A stretch of 64,000 nucleotides of DNA from JBGLNJ01 sp041300525 (GCA_041300525.1 JBGLNJ010000001.1:992001-1056000), one strand, 5' to 3'; counted from the stretch's first letter, positions 8,597 through 21,752 are shown. Program-made: numbers and translations. Notes: generated by a model not told the origin, from the letters alone.

Positions 8597-9184
8597 TCAT
8601 TCAATCACATAGCGCATGATGGGGCGCGTCTCGGATCGGCGGAGCGCCTCGACAAAGCCGGCCTGGCGAAAGGCCGACTCTAGTCCGGTGTAGGCCGAAA
8701 TATCCGCGATGGCATCCTTCTTCGGCTCGACCGGGTACCCCTCGACGATTTTCGCGCCGTGTTGTTGGGCGTATTCGACGGCGGCGGTCAGCAGTTTGAC
8801 GGTGATGCCTTTACGCCTGAACGGCCTGGCGACGAAAAAGCACACGACCGACCAGACCGGCTGCTCATCCACTCGCTTGAGAATTCGCGAGCGATCTAAA
8901 ACGGGAAAGGTTTCTCTGGGAGCCACCGAGCACCAGCCGATGGGTTCGCCCTCGGCATACGCCAAAATGCCTGGCGCTTGTCCTGCCTTGACGATTTTCT
9001 TGAGCGCCCTTTTTGCGCCTTGACCTCGTTTCTGGTCAAACTCTGCACGCTTCAATCGCCAGTACATGCACCAGCAGCCGCCACAGGCCCCGCGCTCGCC
9101 GAACAATGTTTCAAGGTCTTGCCAACGGTCGGGAGTGACAGGATAAAATTCCAGTTTGATAAATGACGCTGGTTTTGAGGACAC
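8597..9184 (-). CDS. GNAT family N-acetyltransferase
   Basis: 195 residues with the acetyl-CoA-binding core: beta4 VVCFFVARPFRRKGITVKLLTAAVEYA, matching the R/Q-x-x-G-x-G/A loop in the form RRKGI. The N-terminal part carries a Cys-rich GACGGCWCMYWR segment typical of one GNAT subgroup in which the acceptor is unknown. Distal to the hydratase gene on the same strand with a 27-nt gap. Confidence 0.85.
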   Translation of the reverse strand: MSSKPASFIKLEFYPVTPDRWQDLETLFGERGACGGCWCMYWRLKRAEFDQKRGQGAKRALKKIVKAGQAPGILAYAEGEPIGWCSVAPRETFPVLDRSRILKRVDEQPVWSVVCFFVARPFRRKGITVKLLTAAVEYAQQHGAKIVEGYPVEPKKDAIADISAYTGLESAFRQAGFVEALRRSETRPIMRYVIE

Positions 9185-9254
9185 GTGTTGACCTCCAGGT
9201 CACAGGAGTCAATATCGCGTATTGCGTATCCCATGTTCCGTCACGCATCCCGCA

Positions 9255-13072
<3,818 letters not shown>

Positions 13073-13076
<4 letters not shown>

Positions 13077-14380
13077 GGGGAAGCAGGCGGGCCATCCATC
13101 GGCAGCGTGAACGAAAAGCTCGAGCCGACGCCGGGGGCGCTTTCCACCCAGATGCGGCCGCCGTGCATCTCGACCAGGTTGCGGCAGATCGAGAGGCCCA
13201 GGCCCGAACCCATTCGCTTGCGCTGTACGTTCTTGTCCGCTTGGTGAAAGCGCTGAAAGAGCTGGTCCATTTGGTCGGCGGGGATGCCCTCGCCGGTGTC
13301 GGTTATGCCGAGGACCACCTCGCCCTGGTCAGGCTGATAACGCGCGCGCAGCGTCACGCTGCCTTGCGCGGTGAACTTGAACGCGTTGGTGATCAGGTTC
13401 AACAACACCTGTTGGATGCGGACGGGGTCAAGATACAAGGCCGGCAAATCAGGCGCGAGGTCCAACTGAAAGGCGACGGTCTCGGGCCAGCGCAGTTCAC
13501 ACCCCACCTGGTAAATATTTTGGAGAAAAGTGGGCAGGGCCACCTTCTCTGGATACAGCGCCAGGCTTGTCGCTTCGAGCCGGGTGAGATCGGCCAAGTC
13601 ATCCACCAGGCGCAGCATATAGTCCAGCCGGTCAACCAAATACTCGATCCGCTGGAGTTGCTCGGTGTTGAGCGGGCCGAACGAGCCTCCTCGAAGCATG
13701 TTCAGCGAGCCGGTGGCGAGGGCGAGCGGCGAGCGCAGGTCGTGCATTACGCTGGCGAGCAGCACCGTTCGCAAGCGATTGGCTTCGACGGCCTCGGCCC
13801 AGCTTTTTTCGAGTTGCGCCATCGCGTGCTCTAGCTCGCGTGTGCGCTCGGCCACCCGCGCTTCCAGCTCGTCGTTCTGCGCGGCGTTCTCGATGGCCGT
13901 CGCGGCCTGATCGGCGAATAGAGCGAACGGGGACAGGTCTTGCTCTCGGAAGCGATTGCGCACCGAGCGGTTTTCGACATAGATCGCGCCGATGGGCTTG
14001 CCGTACGAGATCAACGGCGCGCACATGACCGATCGAAGCTGGAGGCTCATCACGCTCTGCGAGCGGCTGAACTGCGGGTCCGCCATGGCATCCCGCAGGA
14101 TCAGCGGCTCGCCGGTCTGCATCACTTTGTTGAGCACCGACGTGCTGATTTGATCGTCGGGATGTTGCACCTCGTTGCCTTTTTGATCGCGTGTGACCCG
14201 AAAGTCGAGCGATCCGTCCGGGCGAGGCAAAACCACATAGCCGCGCTCTGCGCCGACCAGCCTGATCGCCTCGTCCACGACGTAGGCCAGGAGCGGGGTA
14301 AAGGTTCGCCGCTCGGCCATGCGGCGGCTGACATCGAGAATGCGCAATAAGACGCTGCTTTCCAGGACGCTCGTTTCCAT
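13073..14380 (-). CDS. GAF-domain sensor histidine kinase
   Basis: 435 residues, soluble. GAF domain (~15-180), a coiled linker, HisKA with the phospho-acceptor in VMHDLRSPLALATG, and a HATPase with N box (LLNLITNAFKF), G1 (DTGEGIP) and G2 (GSGLGLSICRNLVEMHGG). All catalytic boxes are intact. No response regulator is next to it; its stop codon overlaps the start of the giant kinase/ATPase, suggesting His and Ser/Thr signalling are wired together. Signal unknown; GAF domains often bind small ligands or redox cofactors. Confidence 0.92.
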
Positions 14381-14636
14381 TAGGTGCCTCTATTTGTTCG
14401 CGGGCAAGTGTCATCGGCCCGCGCTGTCCGCACAAGTATACACGCATTTGGAAAATCTGGCACGCGCGCGAATTGGGGCAGCGACAATGAGGGGGACAAG
14501 GAAATTCTGCCGTCTTGTCTATACGCTGCTTGGCTGCGGTAATTGTATGACAGGAAAAAGAAAATGTTCATAGCCCGGCGGGTCAACCGTGGGCAGGTGA
14601 ATAGTCACAAGGGGCTAATGGTGAAAAGCGGAACAC

Positions 14637-14665
14637 TTGACGCAAGCAGCCCAACACGTTATACT
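14637..14665 (+). promoter_or_regulatory. Sigma70-type promoter for the radical SAM pair
   Basis: TTGACG (14637-14642), 17-nt spacer, TATACT (14660-14665). The rest of 14381-14826 holds no supported gene. Confidence 0.75.
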
Positions 14666-14773
14666 GGCAACTCCTTCCGTGACTGGCCGCCAGAATTCTG
14701 TTCCCTGGCTGCCATTCGCATTGAGCCTTGCGTGCAAAGGTAGATTTACAAACAAACCATGTGGTTCAGATAG

Positions 14774-14793
14774 GGCGCTATCCCAATAGCGCC
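14774..14793 (+). other. Leader hairpin upstream of the radical SAM gene
   Basis: GGCGCTAT, loop CCCA, ATAGCGCC in the 5' leader between the promoter and the start codon, followed by TGTTGG. Could attenuate or stabilise the transcript. Confidence 0.5.
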
Positions 14794-14841
14794 TGTTGGT
14801 TCGAGTTGCAGAGTGTTGTACTGTAGGTGATGGGTGCTGTG

Positions 14842-16770
14842 ATGGACATGCTGACTATTGAACGTGAGTTGGATCGGATCCTGCCGAAAGTCGAAAAACC
14901 TGCTCGCTACACCGGCGGCGAGTACAACAGCGTGGTCAAGGACTGGGAGGCGACGCCGTTTCGGGCCGTGCTGGCCTTTCCCGATATTTACGAATTGGGG
15001 ATGAGCAACCTGGGGCTGGCGATCCTGTATGACATCCTCAACCGTCTTCCCGACGTGCTGGCCGAGCGCGTCTATACGCCCTGGCCGGACATGGAGGCGC
15101 AACTGCGCGCGACGGGTGTGCCGCTCTATTCGCTAGAGACCCGGCATCCGCTTGCGGATTTTGACCTCATCGGTTTTAGCCTGCCTTACGAGCAGGTCTA
15201 TACCAACGTCCTGACGATGCTCGACCTGGGCGGCGTGCCGCTGCTCGCATCCGAGCGCGACGAGCGTCACCCTATCGTCATCGCCGGGGGCCACGCCACG
15301 TACAACCCTGACCCGATGGCCGATTTTGTGGATGCGTTCGTCATCGGCGAAGGCGAACAAGTGATCGTCGAGATTGTCGAGGCGATCCAAAATCTCCAAT
15401 CTCCACGCGGAGCGTCCAATCTCAAACAGCGGCTAGATATTCTGCGGCGGCTGGCGGAAATCCCAGGCGTGTATGTGCCGCGCTTTTATGATGTCGAGTA
15501 CAACGCCGACGGCACGCTGGCCCGTGTGACGCCGAACGTCGAGGGCGTCCCGGCGCGCGTGACCAAGCGCATCGTGCCCAGCCTGCCGCCGCCGGTGACG
15601 CGCTTTATCGTGCCGTTCGTGGACGTGACGCACAATCGCGCCGTCGTCGAAATCCAGCGCGGTTGCACGCGCGGCTGCCGATTTTGTCACGCGGGCATGG
15701 TCACCCGCCCCGTGCGTGAACGCTCGGTCGAAGAGATCCTGGCCGCCGTGGACCAGATGGTGCGCGAGACAGGCTTTGAAGAAGTCGCGTTGCTCTCGCT
15801 TTCGTCCAGCGATTACTCGCGCATCGGCGATCTCGTTCAGGCGATCAGCCAAAGGTACGGCGACAAGCGCCTGTCCATCTCGCTGCCCTCGCTCCGCATC
15901 GAGTCGTTTTCGATTGGCCTGGCCGAGGCGCTCAAGAATGGCCGGCAGACGGGGTTCACCTTCGCGCCGGAAGCGGCCACGGAGACGATGCGCCGCCGCA
16001 TCAACAAATTCATCCCCGACCAACAGTTGCTCGATACGGCGCGCGAGGTCTTTTCTCGCGGCTGGCGGACGATCAAGCTGTACTTTATGATCGGCCATCC
16101 CGACGAGACGCTGGAAGACGTGCGGGCGATTGCCGACCTGGCAAATGCGGTGTTGAAGGAAGGGCGCAAGATTCACGGCAAGGCGGCGCAGGTCAACATC
16201 GGTTGCGCGACGTTCGTGCCCAAGCCGCACACGCCGTTTCAGTGGACGTCGCTCGACGGCGAAGAATCCATCCGCGCCAAACAGTCGCTGCTCAAGCAAG
16301 CGTTGCGCAAGCCGGGTCTCAAGCTGAGCTGGACGGAGCCGGAGCACACGCTGCTCGAAGCGTTCCTGTCGCGCGGAGATCGGCGGCAGGGCCGCGTCAT
16401 CTTGCGCGCGTGGCAACTGGGCGCAAAACTGGACGGCTGGAATGAGCATTTCAACATCGGCGCGTGGCGGCAGGCATTTGCGGAACACGGCCTCGACCCG
16501 GAATTTTACGCGCGCCGCTCGCGCGCGAAGGATGAGGTCTTTCCGTGGGATCACATTGACGTGGCCGTGCGCAAAAACTATTTGTGGCAGGATTACGTGA
16601 TGAGCCAGCAGGGCGAGACGCGCGTGGATTGCCGCGAACACTGCTTTGCCTGCGGCATCCTGCCCGCGTTCAACTCGGTGCGCATGAACCTGCCTGCCGA
16701 AGCGTGGGAATGTCCGCCTGTTTCCCTCTCCCGTGTGACGGGGGATGGTCAGGGTGGGGGTGAAATTTGA
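14842..16770 (+). CDS. B12-binding-type radical SAM protein (TIGR03960-like)
   Basis: About 642 residues. N-terminal cobalamin-binding-like region (FRAVLAFPDIYELGMSNLGLAILYDIL), then a radical SAM core whose cluster-binding Cys are in RGCTRGCRFCHAG (C-x3-C-x2-C), then a C-terminal part with VDCREHCFACGI. The start is uncertain: GTG 14827, ATG 14830, ATG 14842 and ATG 14848 are in frame; 14842 is chosen for the AGGTGA about 11 nt upstream. Its partner, the DUF2344 protein, overlaps its stop. This pair is widespread in bacteria, usually near ribosomal or RNase E/G genes, and is thought to modify RNA or protein; the substrate is unproven. The extreme C-terminus (VSLSRVTGDGQGGGEI) looks like a C-rich palindromic repeat read as protein. 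Confidence 0.88.
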   Translation: MDMLTIERELDRILPKVEKPARYTGGEYNSVVKDWEATPFRAVLAFPDIYELGMSNLGLAILYDILNRLPDVLAERVYTPWPDMEAQLRATGVPLYSLETRHPLADFDLIGFSLPYEQVYTNVLTMLDLGGVPLLASERDERHPIVIAGGHATYNPDPMADFVDAFVIGEGEQVIVEIVEAIQNLQSPRGASNLKQRLDILRRLAEIPGVYVPRFYDVEYNADGTLARVTPNVEGVPARVTKRIVPSLPPPVTRFIVPFVDVTHNRAVVEIQRGCTRGCRFCHAGMVTRPVRERSVEEILAAVDQMVRETGFEEVALLSLSSSDYSRIGDLVQAISQRYGDKRLSISLPSLRIESFSIGLAEALKNGRQTGFTFAPEAATETMRRRINKFIPDQQLLDTAREVFSRGWRTIKLYFMIGHPDETLEDVRAIADLANAVLKEGRKIHGKAAQVNIGCATFVPKPHTPFQWTSLDGEESIRAKQSLLKQALRKPGLKLSWTEPEHTLLEAFLSRGDRRQGRVILRAWQLGAKLDGWNEHFNIGAWRQAFAEHGLDPEFYARRSRAKDEVFPWDHIDVAVRKNYLWQDYVMSQQGETRVDCREHCFACGILPAFNSVRMNLPAEAWECPPVSLSRVTGDGQGGGEI

Positions 16771-17408
16771 ACCGATACCGCATCACCTTCACCCGTGACC
16801 GAACGGTCCGCTTCGTGGGCCACCTCGACTTGGCGAAAACCTGGGAGCGCATCTTGCGCCGCGCCGACCTGCCGGTGGCTTTTTCACAGGGCTTTCACCC
16901 GCTGCCCAAGATCACGTTTGCTTCGGCGCTGCCCGTGGGCTGCACGAGCGAATGTGAGCTGATGGATGTGGTGTTGTCTGAGCCGATGGAGCCTTCGGAC
17001 GTGATGGCGCGACTTGTCCTAGCCTTGCCCGCCGGCGTTGCGGTCACGTCCGTCGCGCAAGCGCCGCTCAATGCGCCGGCGCTCCAGGCCGAACTGCGTT
17101 GGGCTGAGTATGTCGTGACGGTGGAGACGGGCGAAGCGCCGGAGCAAATCGAACAAAAAGTGCAAGCGTTCCTCGCCGCCTCGACGCTTCCGCGCGAGCG
17201 GCGTGGCAAGAGCTACGACCTGCGCCCGCTGGCGCTTTCGCTGGTGGTAAAAGCGGCGCGCGACTCGTCCGCGCGAATCGTCATGCGGCTCCTGGCGGAT
17301 GCGAGCGCCGGCACGGGCCGCCCCGACGAAGTGCTGGCCGCGCTGGGGTGGGGCGATGCGCCCGCGCAGATTCATCGGCGCAAGCTGGGCTTTTCAAATG
17401 TCGAATGA
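16767..17408 (+). CDS. DUF2344 radical SAM-linked protein (TIGR03936-like)
   Basis: 213 residues. TTG start at 16767 overlapping the TGA of the radical SAM gene (TTGA). The opening YRITFTRDRTVRFVGHLDLAKTWERILRRA and AFSQGFHPLPKITFASALPVG are hallmark segments of this family. Works with the preceding radical SAM protein; in some bacteria the two are a single fused chain. Function of the pair is not established. Confidence 0.9.
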   Translation: MNRYRITFTRDRTVRFVGHLDLAKTWERILRRADLPVAFSQGFHPLPKITFASALPVGCTSECELMDVVLSEPMEPSDVMARLVLALPAGVAVTSVAQAPLNAPALQAELRWAEYVVTVETGEAPEQIEQKVQAFLAASTLPRERRGKSYDLRPLALSLVVKAARDSSARIVMRLLADASAGTGRPDEVLAALGWGDAPAQIHRRKLGFSNVE

Positions 17409-17577
17409 CGAAGGACTGGAAGAATACGCCCACGCCGGGCGGTGAACAGATTCAAGCAACCGCCGTGAGATCACGCTGTCTGGAAGTGAGGCGCACCTGC
17501 CTGACCCGGCCGCATGATCCACGCGGCCAGACGGGAGACGACAAGAGAGGGATTCGACTGGAACCCATTGGAGGCCC
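17409..17577. other. Intergenic stretch, nothing recognised
   Basis: Between the DUF2344 gene and the transposase remnant. A short plus frame here has no ribosome site and no recognisable protein. No RNA gene was recognised. Confidence 0.4.
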
Positions 17578-17818
17578 TTAGGACGTGTCGAACTGAATCT
17601 GGAATCGAGCGTTCAAACAGCGGTTCCACTCGGCGGGGCTCAAGCGCACGTTCGCTTGGCGCGAAGTCGCGGCGCTAGGCCTCCAGTAATCGTACGGCGA
17701 TGTTCTTCAAAGACCCCACGCCCGCCGGAGAGGCTTTCCGGAACAAGTTGCCTTTCTCGGTCAGTTGGAGCAGATCATGCGCTAGCTGCAACAGGATGAC
17801 ATACTTGCGTTTGCTCAT
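17578..17818 (-). pseudogene. 3' remnant of a DDE transposase, frameshifted
   Basis: Reading down from ATG 17818, 47 codons give KYVILLQLAHDLLQLTEKGN ... GSLKNIAVRLLEA, then TAG. This matches the tail of DDE transposases ending in a GSLKNIAxRLLE helix. In a different frame the bases continue as SPAEWNRCLNARFQIQFDTS and stop at 17578-17580; RFQIRxDTS is the usual C-terminus of the same proteins. So a frameshift separates the two pieces and the rest of the element is gone. A good GAGGAG ribosome site before 17818 may be fortuitous. Confidence 0.6.
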
Positions 17819-17862
17819 GCTAGTCTCCTCGCACATGAAAGCTGCATAGTGCGATTCTGCTC

Positions 17863-17895
17863 ACCCTTGCTAAGGGGGTGCTCTTTCGCAAGGGT
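17863..17895. terminator. Possible hairpin after the M24-like gene
   Basis: ACCCTTGC (17863-17870) pairs with GCAAGGGT (17888-17895) around a 17-nt loop, 10 nt beyond the M24-like stop. No T-run, so weak. Confidence 0.35.
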
Positions 17896-17905
17896 AAGGG
17901 ACCTC

Positions 17906-18997
17906 TCACAAGATTTGTAGGATCGCCGGTCGGGCCATCGTTTGATTGTCTATGGTGGCAGACAATGAAGGCCACCCGGAGATGGTCGTGAGAACCTCAT
18001 TGCCTTTCTCGCCGACGAGGATGGTATCTTCTGACTTGGCGCCGGTGATGGATGGATTCCACGCATACGCCTGGCCGACCGCGACAACGTGGGGCGAGCC
18101 GGGTGTGGCGACGATCTCACGCGGCTCGTAGCCAGCCAGGCCGCCTTGATGGTGCAACTGCCACTCGTCGGAAAAGCCCGCTTTTGCATAGGCGGCTGTC
18201 GCGCGGTCAAAGACTTGCCCAAACGATTGGCCGGGCCGAGTGGCGGCGATAAAAGTCGCGTCAATCTGCGCCGTGGCTTTAGCCCTGCGGCGCACGTCAT
18301 CCGGCACCAGGCCAAAGTGAACGAACCGCGTGATGGAGCACACCAGACCCCACTTGCGCCCACACAACACAAGCATGGCGTAACGTTCGAGCTTTTTGTC
18401 GGTGGGCAGCGGATGGCGGAATTTAAAAATGCGCTCATCGGTGGCGATGAGGTTGACGATAGGTTGCGCGCCACGGCGCTGCGCCTCGTGAGACAGTACC
18501 CCAGCGATTTGATGCTCGGTCTGGCCGGGGCGGACGGCTCGCGCGGCGCTATCCATCGCCTCGGCGCACAGGCGGCCCAGTGCGCGGAATCGCTCGCCTT
18601 CTTCGGGCATCAGATTCGCGCGGAGATGCGTAACCTCGCTCGAGACATCCGTCGCGCCAGGGTACGATCCATCCGCGCCGAGTTTCAACCCGCGCGTCAA
18701 TTGAGCAACCGCGTCGTTTGCGGCATGCCAGGGCGCGACACGGAATTCCCATCCCTGCTCCACGAGTTTCTCTTCCTGTTCCAGCCGTGTCGCCTCGATA
18801 TTGGCGGTGACGAGATAACGGCCGGAGGGAGTGACCAGAAGCGAGGCCGCGCCGCCCGTCGTGGCCGAATTGATGTACGACGCCGCTCCGCACGTGGCCC
18901 AGGCAAAGCTGCTCACACGCTGAAGGAGCAATGCATCGAGATGGCCCTCCGCCAGCAGAGCCTTGATACGATCTTGTTTTTGAGTGAATTCGGTCAT
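17906..18997 (-). CDS. M24 (creatinase/aminopeptidase P fold) family protein, metal site partly lost
   Basis: 363 residues: N-terminal creatinase-like domain (~1-140) and pita-bread domain (~150-363). HHQGGLAGYEPRE and WNPSITGAKSEDTILV match the His and Glu ligand regions of M24 proteins. The segment that normally supplies the two Asp ligands reads LVLCGRKWGLVCSITRFVHFG with no Asp, so it may bind one metal or none; creatinase itself needs no metal. It sits with a UroD-like protein and two creatininases, which supports a role in degrading a small N-methylated or amide compound rather than peptides. Confidence 0.8.
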   Translation of the reverse strand: MTEFTQKQDRIKALLAEGHLDALLLQRVSSFAWATCGAASYINSATTGGAASLLVTPSGRYLVTANIEATRLEQEEKLVEQGWEFRVAPWHAANDAVAQLTRGLKLGADGSYPGATDVSSEVTHLRANLMPEEGERFRALGRLCAEAMDSAARAVRPGQTEHQIAGVLSHEAQRRGAQPIVNLIATDERIFKFRHPLPTDKKLERYAMLVLCGRKWGLVCSITRFVHFGLVPDDVRRRAKATAQIDATFIAATRPGQSFGQVFDRATAAYAKAGFSDEWQLHHQGGLAGYEPREIVATPGSPHVVAVGQAYAWNPSITGAKSEDTILVGEKGNEVLTTISGWPSLSATIDNQTMARPAILQIL

Positions 18998-19013
18998 GGT
19001 GGGTCACCTTTTT

Positions 19014-19225
19014 TTGTCCGCGAATCATGCGAATCTCCACTAATTCCAATACCCGTGAATGAACTGCCGTCACGGCTCGCGGATTAACGCAAAGGCGCAA
19101 GGACGCCAAGACGCAAAGCGAACAATCAAGCCTTTGCGCCCTTGCGACTTGGTTAAAAACGACTCGTTCACGGGTATTGCCACTAATTCAGATTCTTATT
19201 CGCGTTCGTTCATGCGGATTCGCGG
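19014..19225. repeat. Palindromic CGCGAATC repeat (copy 2) interrupted by a MITE
   Basis: The left arm 19014-19034 matches 3144-3164 in reverse; CCGCGAATC (19018-19026) is the reverse complement of GATTCGCGG (19217-19225). The two arms are separated by the 133-bp MITE at 19047-19179. The right arm reaches into the last codons of the UroD-like gene. Confidence 0.6.
19047..19179. mobile_element. 133-bp MITE with target-site duplication
   Basis: Terminal inverted repeats CAATACCCGTGAA (19047-19059) and TTCACGGGTATTG (19167-19179), 13/13, extendable to 15/16. Both sides are flanked by the direct repeat CCACTAATTC (19037-19046 and 19180-19189), a 10-bp duplication. The inside holds a hairpin of GCAAAGGCGCAAGG against CCTTTGCGCCCTTGCG. 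No coding capacity, so it depends on a transposase elsewhere. Confidence 0.85.
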
Positions 19226-20103
19226 GAAGATTTGTAGGATGTTTGGGTAATGGTGTTGACCATCGCCCAGAAATTCTCCATCGGTGTGTCGAGTTGGACG
19301 TGGTGCGTCGGTCCGACGATCAATCCGCCGTTCTTGCCCAACGTCTTGAGCCGTGTGAGCACCTCGTTGCGAACGTCTTGAGGACTGCCGAATGGCAGCG
19401 TGTGCTGCTCGTCCATCGAACCCCAGAAGCACAGCCTGTCGCCATATTTTTGCTTCAATTCCGCCGGATCCGTGCAAGCCGGCTGGATGGGGTTGAGCAC
19501 GTCAAGGCCAATCTCAATCAGATCGGGAATGATGGCGGAGACATTGCCGTCCGAATGATACGCAACTGTGACCTGCGGATTGATCGCCTTGAGCGACGCG
19601 ATGAAATTCGCCATCTTGGGTTTGAGAAATTTGCGCCAAGTCTTGGGCGAAAACAACATGCCCGTCTGCATGCCCACGTCGTCGCCGGCCCAGAGCATGT
19701 CCACGCCCATCTCGACCAGCTTTTTCGCAGCGGTCAGGTGATACTGGTAAGGGATGTTCAGGACGTGCTCGGCCACGTCAGGGTTCGATACAAAATCCAC
19801 CAGCATTTGTTCATAGCCGCGTAGCGCCCAGGCCGTTTCAAAGATCGTCGTCACCGTCACGCCGACGATCCAGTATTCGCCCTTGAAATCCTGAATCACG
19901 CGCTCGGCTTCTTCGTACAGCACACTCCGGTTCGGATCAGGAGCGATATAACTTGCAACCGCTTTGTCATCCGCCAGCGGATGCCCGATCATCTCGGTAT
20001 AGTGGCCAATGCCAAACGGCGTCGTGTACGGACAAGACCTCCACGTAATGCCCCACTCGTCAGTGTAGGTCTCGCCCAATTGGTAATACGAGTGATTTGC
20101 CAT
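19210..20103 (-). CDS. Uroporphyrinogen decarboxylase-like (methyltransferase-type) protein
   Basis: 297 residues. Recognisable parts: TDEWGITWR, YHSDGNVSAIIPDLIEIGLDVLNPIQPA and CFWGSMDEQHTLPFG, the pattern of UroD-fold methyltransferases of the MtaA/CmuA type rather than haem enzymes. Such proteins usually have ~60 more N-terminal residues with an Arg-Pro-Asp-Arg-Val-Pro segment; here the frame starts later, so it may be N-terminally short. UroD-fold methyltransferases move methyl groups to corrinoids; no corrinoid protein is nearby. The gene's last codons overlap a palindromic repeat. Confidence 0.82.
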   Translation of the reverse strand: MANHSYYQLGETYTDEWGITWRSCPYTTPFGIGHYTEMIGHPLADDKAVASYIAPDPNRSVLYEEAERVIQDFKGEYWIVGVTVTTIFETAWALRGYEQMLVDFVSNPDVAEHVLNIPYQYHLTAAKKLVEMGVDMLWAGDDVGMQTGMLFSPKTWRKFLKPKMANFIASLKAINPQVTVAYHSDGNVSAIIPDLIEIGLDVLNPIQPACTDPAELKQKYGDRLCFWGSMDEQHTLPFGSPQDVRNEVLTRLKTLGKNGGLIVGPTHHVQLDTPMENFWAMVNTITQTSYKSSRESA

Positions 20104-20125
20104 CGAATGACTCCTTTACAGTATC

Positions 20126-20156
20126 AGACCTTCGGGGTCCAGGACCTCGAAGGTCT
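20126..20156. repeat. AGACCT-type palindrome
   Basis: AGACCTTCG (20126-20134) pairs with CGAAGGTCT (20148-20156), with inner GGTCC/GGACC. Lies between the creatininase and the UroD-like gene; same style as the hairpin at 53089-53127. Confidence 0.6.
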
Positions 20157-20166
20157 AGCAAGAAAT

Positions 20167-21000
20167 CTATTTCGCCAAAGGGCCGACCGATCCGATTGGG
20201 GGAAGCTTGACCTTTCGGAACTCGTCAATGAATTTTGCCAGATAATCGGCCAGGCCCTCATAGATCGCCTCACCGATTTCCTTGGTCCCGGCGGTGGGCG
20301 GGATGCCATAGTCTTTGGCAGCGGTCAAGCCATACTCCATCATCGCGCCGTTGTCGCTGATGACTGTCATGACGAGGTTGACCGACAACACGGCGCCATT
20401 AAAGCGGGCCGCGTGCAGATCGTCGAGCGTGATCTGAGGGGTAAGCGGCTTGTTCACCGCCAACACGGCGGCGGCCATGTCGGGCAAAGATTCGTCGAGC
20501 GCCAGGATGGCAGACGTTTCCACATAGTCGGCGTGGCCGGTGGCGAGCCACTCTGGATTTACCACCTGGGTCATCTCCCACCAACAAGCGACCGCTGCGG
20601 GTACGCATCGCTCGCGCAGCCATTCGCCGCACTGCCGAAGAGAGACCTTGTTGCCGCCATGCCCATCCACAAACAGGATGTGCGTCACGCCATATTTGAG
20701 CAGGTTCTCGCAGATCTCGATCAAGGCGCGGGTGAGGGTCTTTTCGCTGACCGACAGTGTGCCGGGGAAAACGGCGTGGTATTGGGCGTATCCGATTGGA
20801 ATGGTGGGGGTGACGATGACGTTGGAACGTTCTCCCAGACGACGCGCCAACTCCCGAGCCACCAGGAAATCGGTGCCGAGGGGGAGGTGCGGGCCATGCT
20901 GTTCAGTCGAGCCGATAGGCATCACCACCACCGAGGTGCGCTTGAATGCCTCCTGAGCTTGCGGCCAGGTCATTCGTTCGAGCAAGAATCCTTTTGCCAT
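20167..21000 (-). CDS. Creatininase family protein 1
   Basis: 277 residues. Metal-binding motifs of the creatininase/FAPy-hydrolase fold: MPIGSTEQHGPHLPLGTD, VDGHGGN and GHADYVETS (Glu, His, Asp, His, Glu ligands all present). Members hydrolyse cyclic or linear amides (creatinine, FAPy, mycofactocin precursors). Followed closely by a paralogue-like gene at 21051, suggesting either heteromeric partners or two steps of one pathway. Adjacent to UroD-like and M24-like genes. Confidence 0.88.
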   Translation of the reverse strand: MAKGFLLERMTWPQAQEAFKRTSVVVMPIGSTEQHGPHLPLGTDFLVARELARRLGERSNVIVTPTIPIGYAQYHAVFPGTLSVSEKTLTRALIEICENLLKYGVTHILFVDGHGGNKVSLRQCGEWLRERCVPAAVACWWEMTQVVNPEWLATGHADYVETSAILALDESLPDMAAAVLAVNKPLTPQITLDDLHAARFNGAVLSVNLVMTVISDNGAMMEYGLTAAKDYGIPPTAGTKEIGEAIYEGLADYLAKFIDEFRKVKLPPIGSVGPLAK

Positions 21001-21050
21001 GGTACACTCCTTTTTTAGATTCAGATTTTAGATCACGGTGGACAGACTCG

Positions 21051-21752
21051 TCAGTCCCACAATCCCGTAAGCAGATCGCGAGTTTCGCGGACTGCCACAT
21101 CCCAAATCGCTTGCATCTCTTCGTCACGGCGTTGATAGAGACCGCCAAAGTTTCCATCTGCCAGATAAGCGCGGACACCCGCCGGATCGAGCACGCGCAT
21201 GCGAGCCAGGTCTATCATGGGCTTTTGCTCGGCGGGCAGCTCGACGCCCGCCAGGCGCGTCCAGGGCAAGTTCTCCATCCAGGAAGCGTGAGAGGCCACC
21301 GGGTCAATCTCCATCACCTTGGCCCAGGTCAGCGGCGCGTTCCACCAGTTGTGGAGCTTGACCTTGAGGCCGGGATGATCGGCCGTCCATTCACCGGCCA
21401 GGGATTGGATGGGGCTGTTGCCGCCGTGACCGTTGACGATCAGGATGCGCCTAAAGCCGCCGTGAGCGAGGCCGTCCAGGACATCGCAGATTACGTGCAG
21501 GAAGGTTTCCACACGCAAGCTCACCGAGCCAGGGAACGCGCGGAAATAGGGCGTGATGCCGTAAGCGATCACCGGAAACACGGGGAGGCCCAGCGGCTCG
21601 GCGGCCTCCACTGCCACGCGCTCCGATAGAATGTTATCGGTGCTGAGGCTGAGGTAGCCGTGTTGCTCCGTGCTGCCGACCGGCAACACGGCGCGGTCGT
21701 CGCGCTTCAAGTACGCTTCGACTTGCATCCAGTTCATATCAGAGATTCTCAT
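21051..21752 (-). CDS. Creatininase family protein 2
   Basis: 233 residues. GSTEQHGYLSLSTDN and VNGHGGN are intact; the last ligand region is SHASWMENL instead of the usual GHAGExET, keeping His and Glu. Shorter than its neighbour. First-position motif shows the Glu and His needed for the binuclear site. Likely the same operon as 20167-21000 (50-nt gap). Confidence 0.85.
   Translation of the reverse strand: MRISDMNWMQVEAYLKRDDRAVLPVGSTEQHGYLSLSTDNILSERVAVEAAEPLGLPVFPVIAYGITPYFRAFPGSVSLRVETFLHVICDVLDGLAHGGFRRILIVNGHGGNSPIQSLAGEWTADHPGLKVKLHNWWNAPLTWAKVMEIDPVASHASWMENLPWTRLAGVELPAEQKPMIDLARMRVLDPAGVRAYLADGNFGGLYQRRDEEMQAIWDVAVRETRDLLTGLWD

Noticed and set aside
15433..16641. 402-codon minus-strand frame
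   Set aside because: Antisense to the radical SAM gene, which has intact cluster motifs.
17409..17577. RNase P RNA, tmRNA or 6S RNA after the DUF2344 gene
   Set aside because: None of the universally conserved bases of these RNAs was found.
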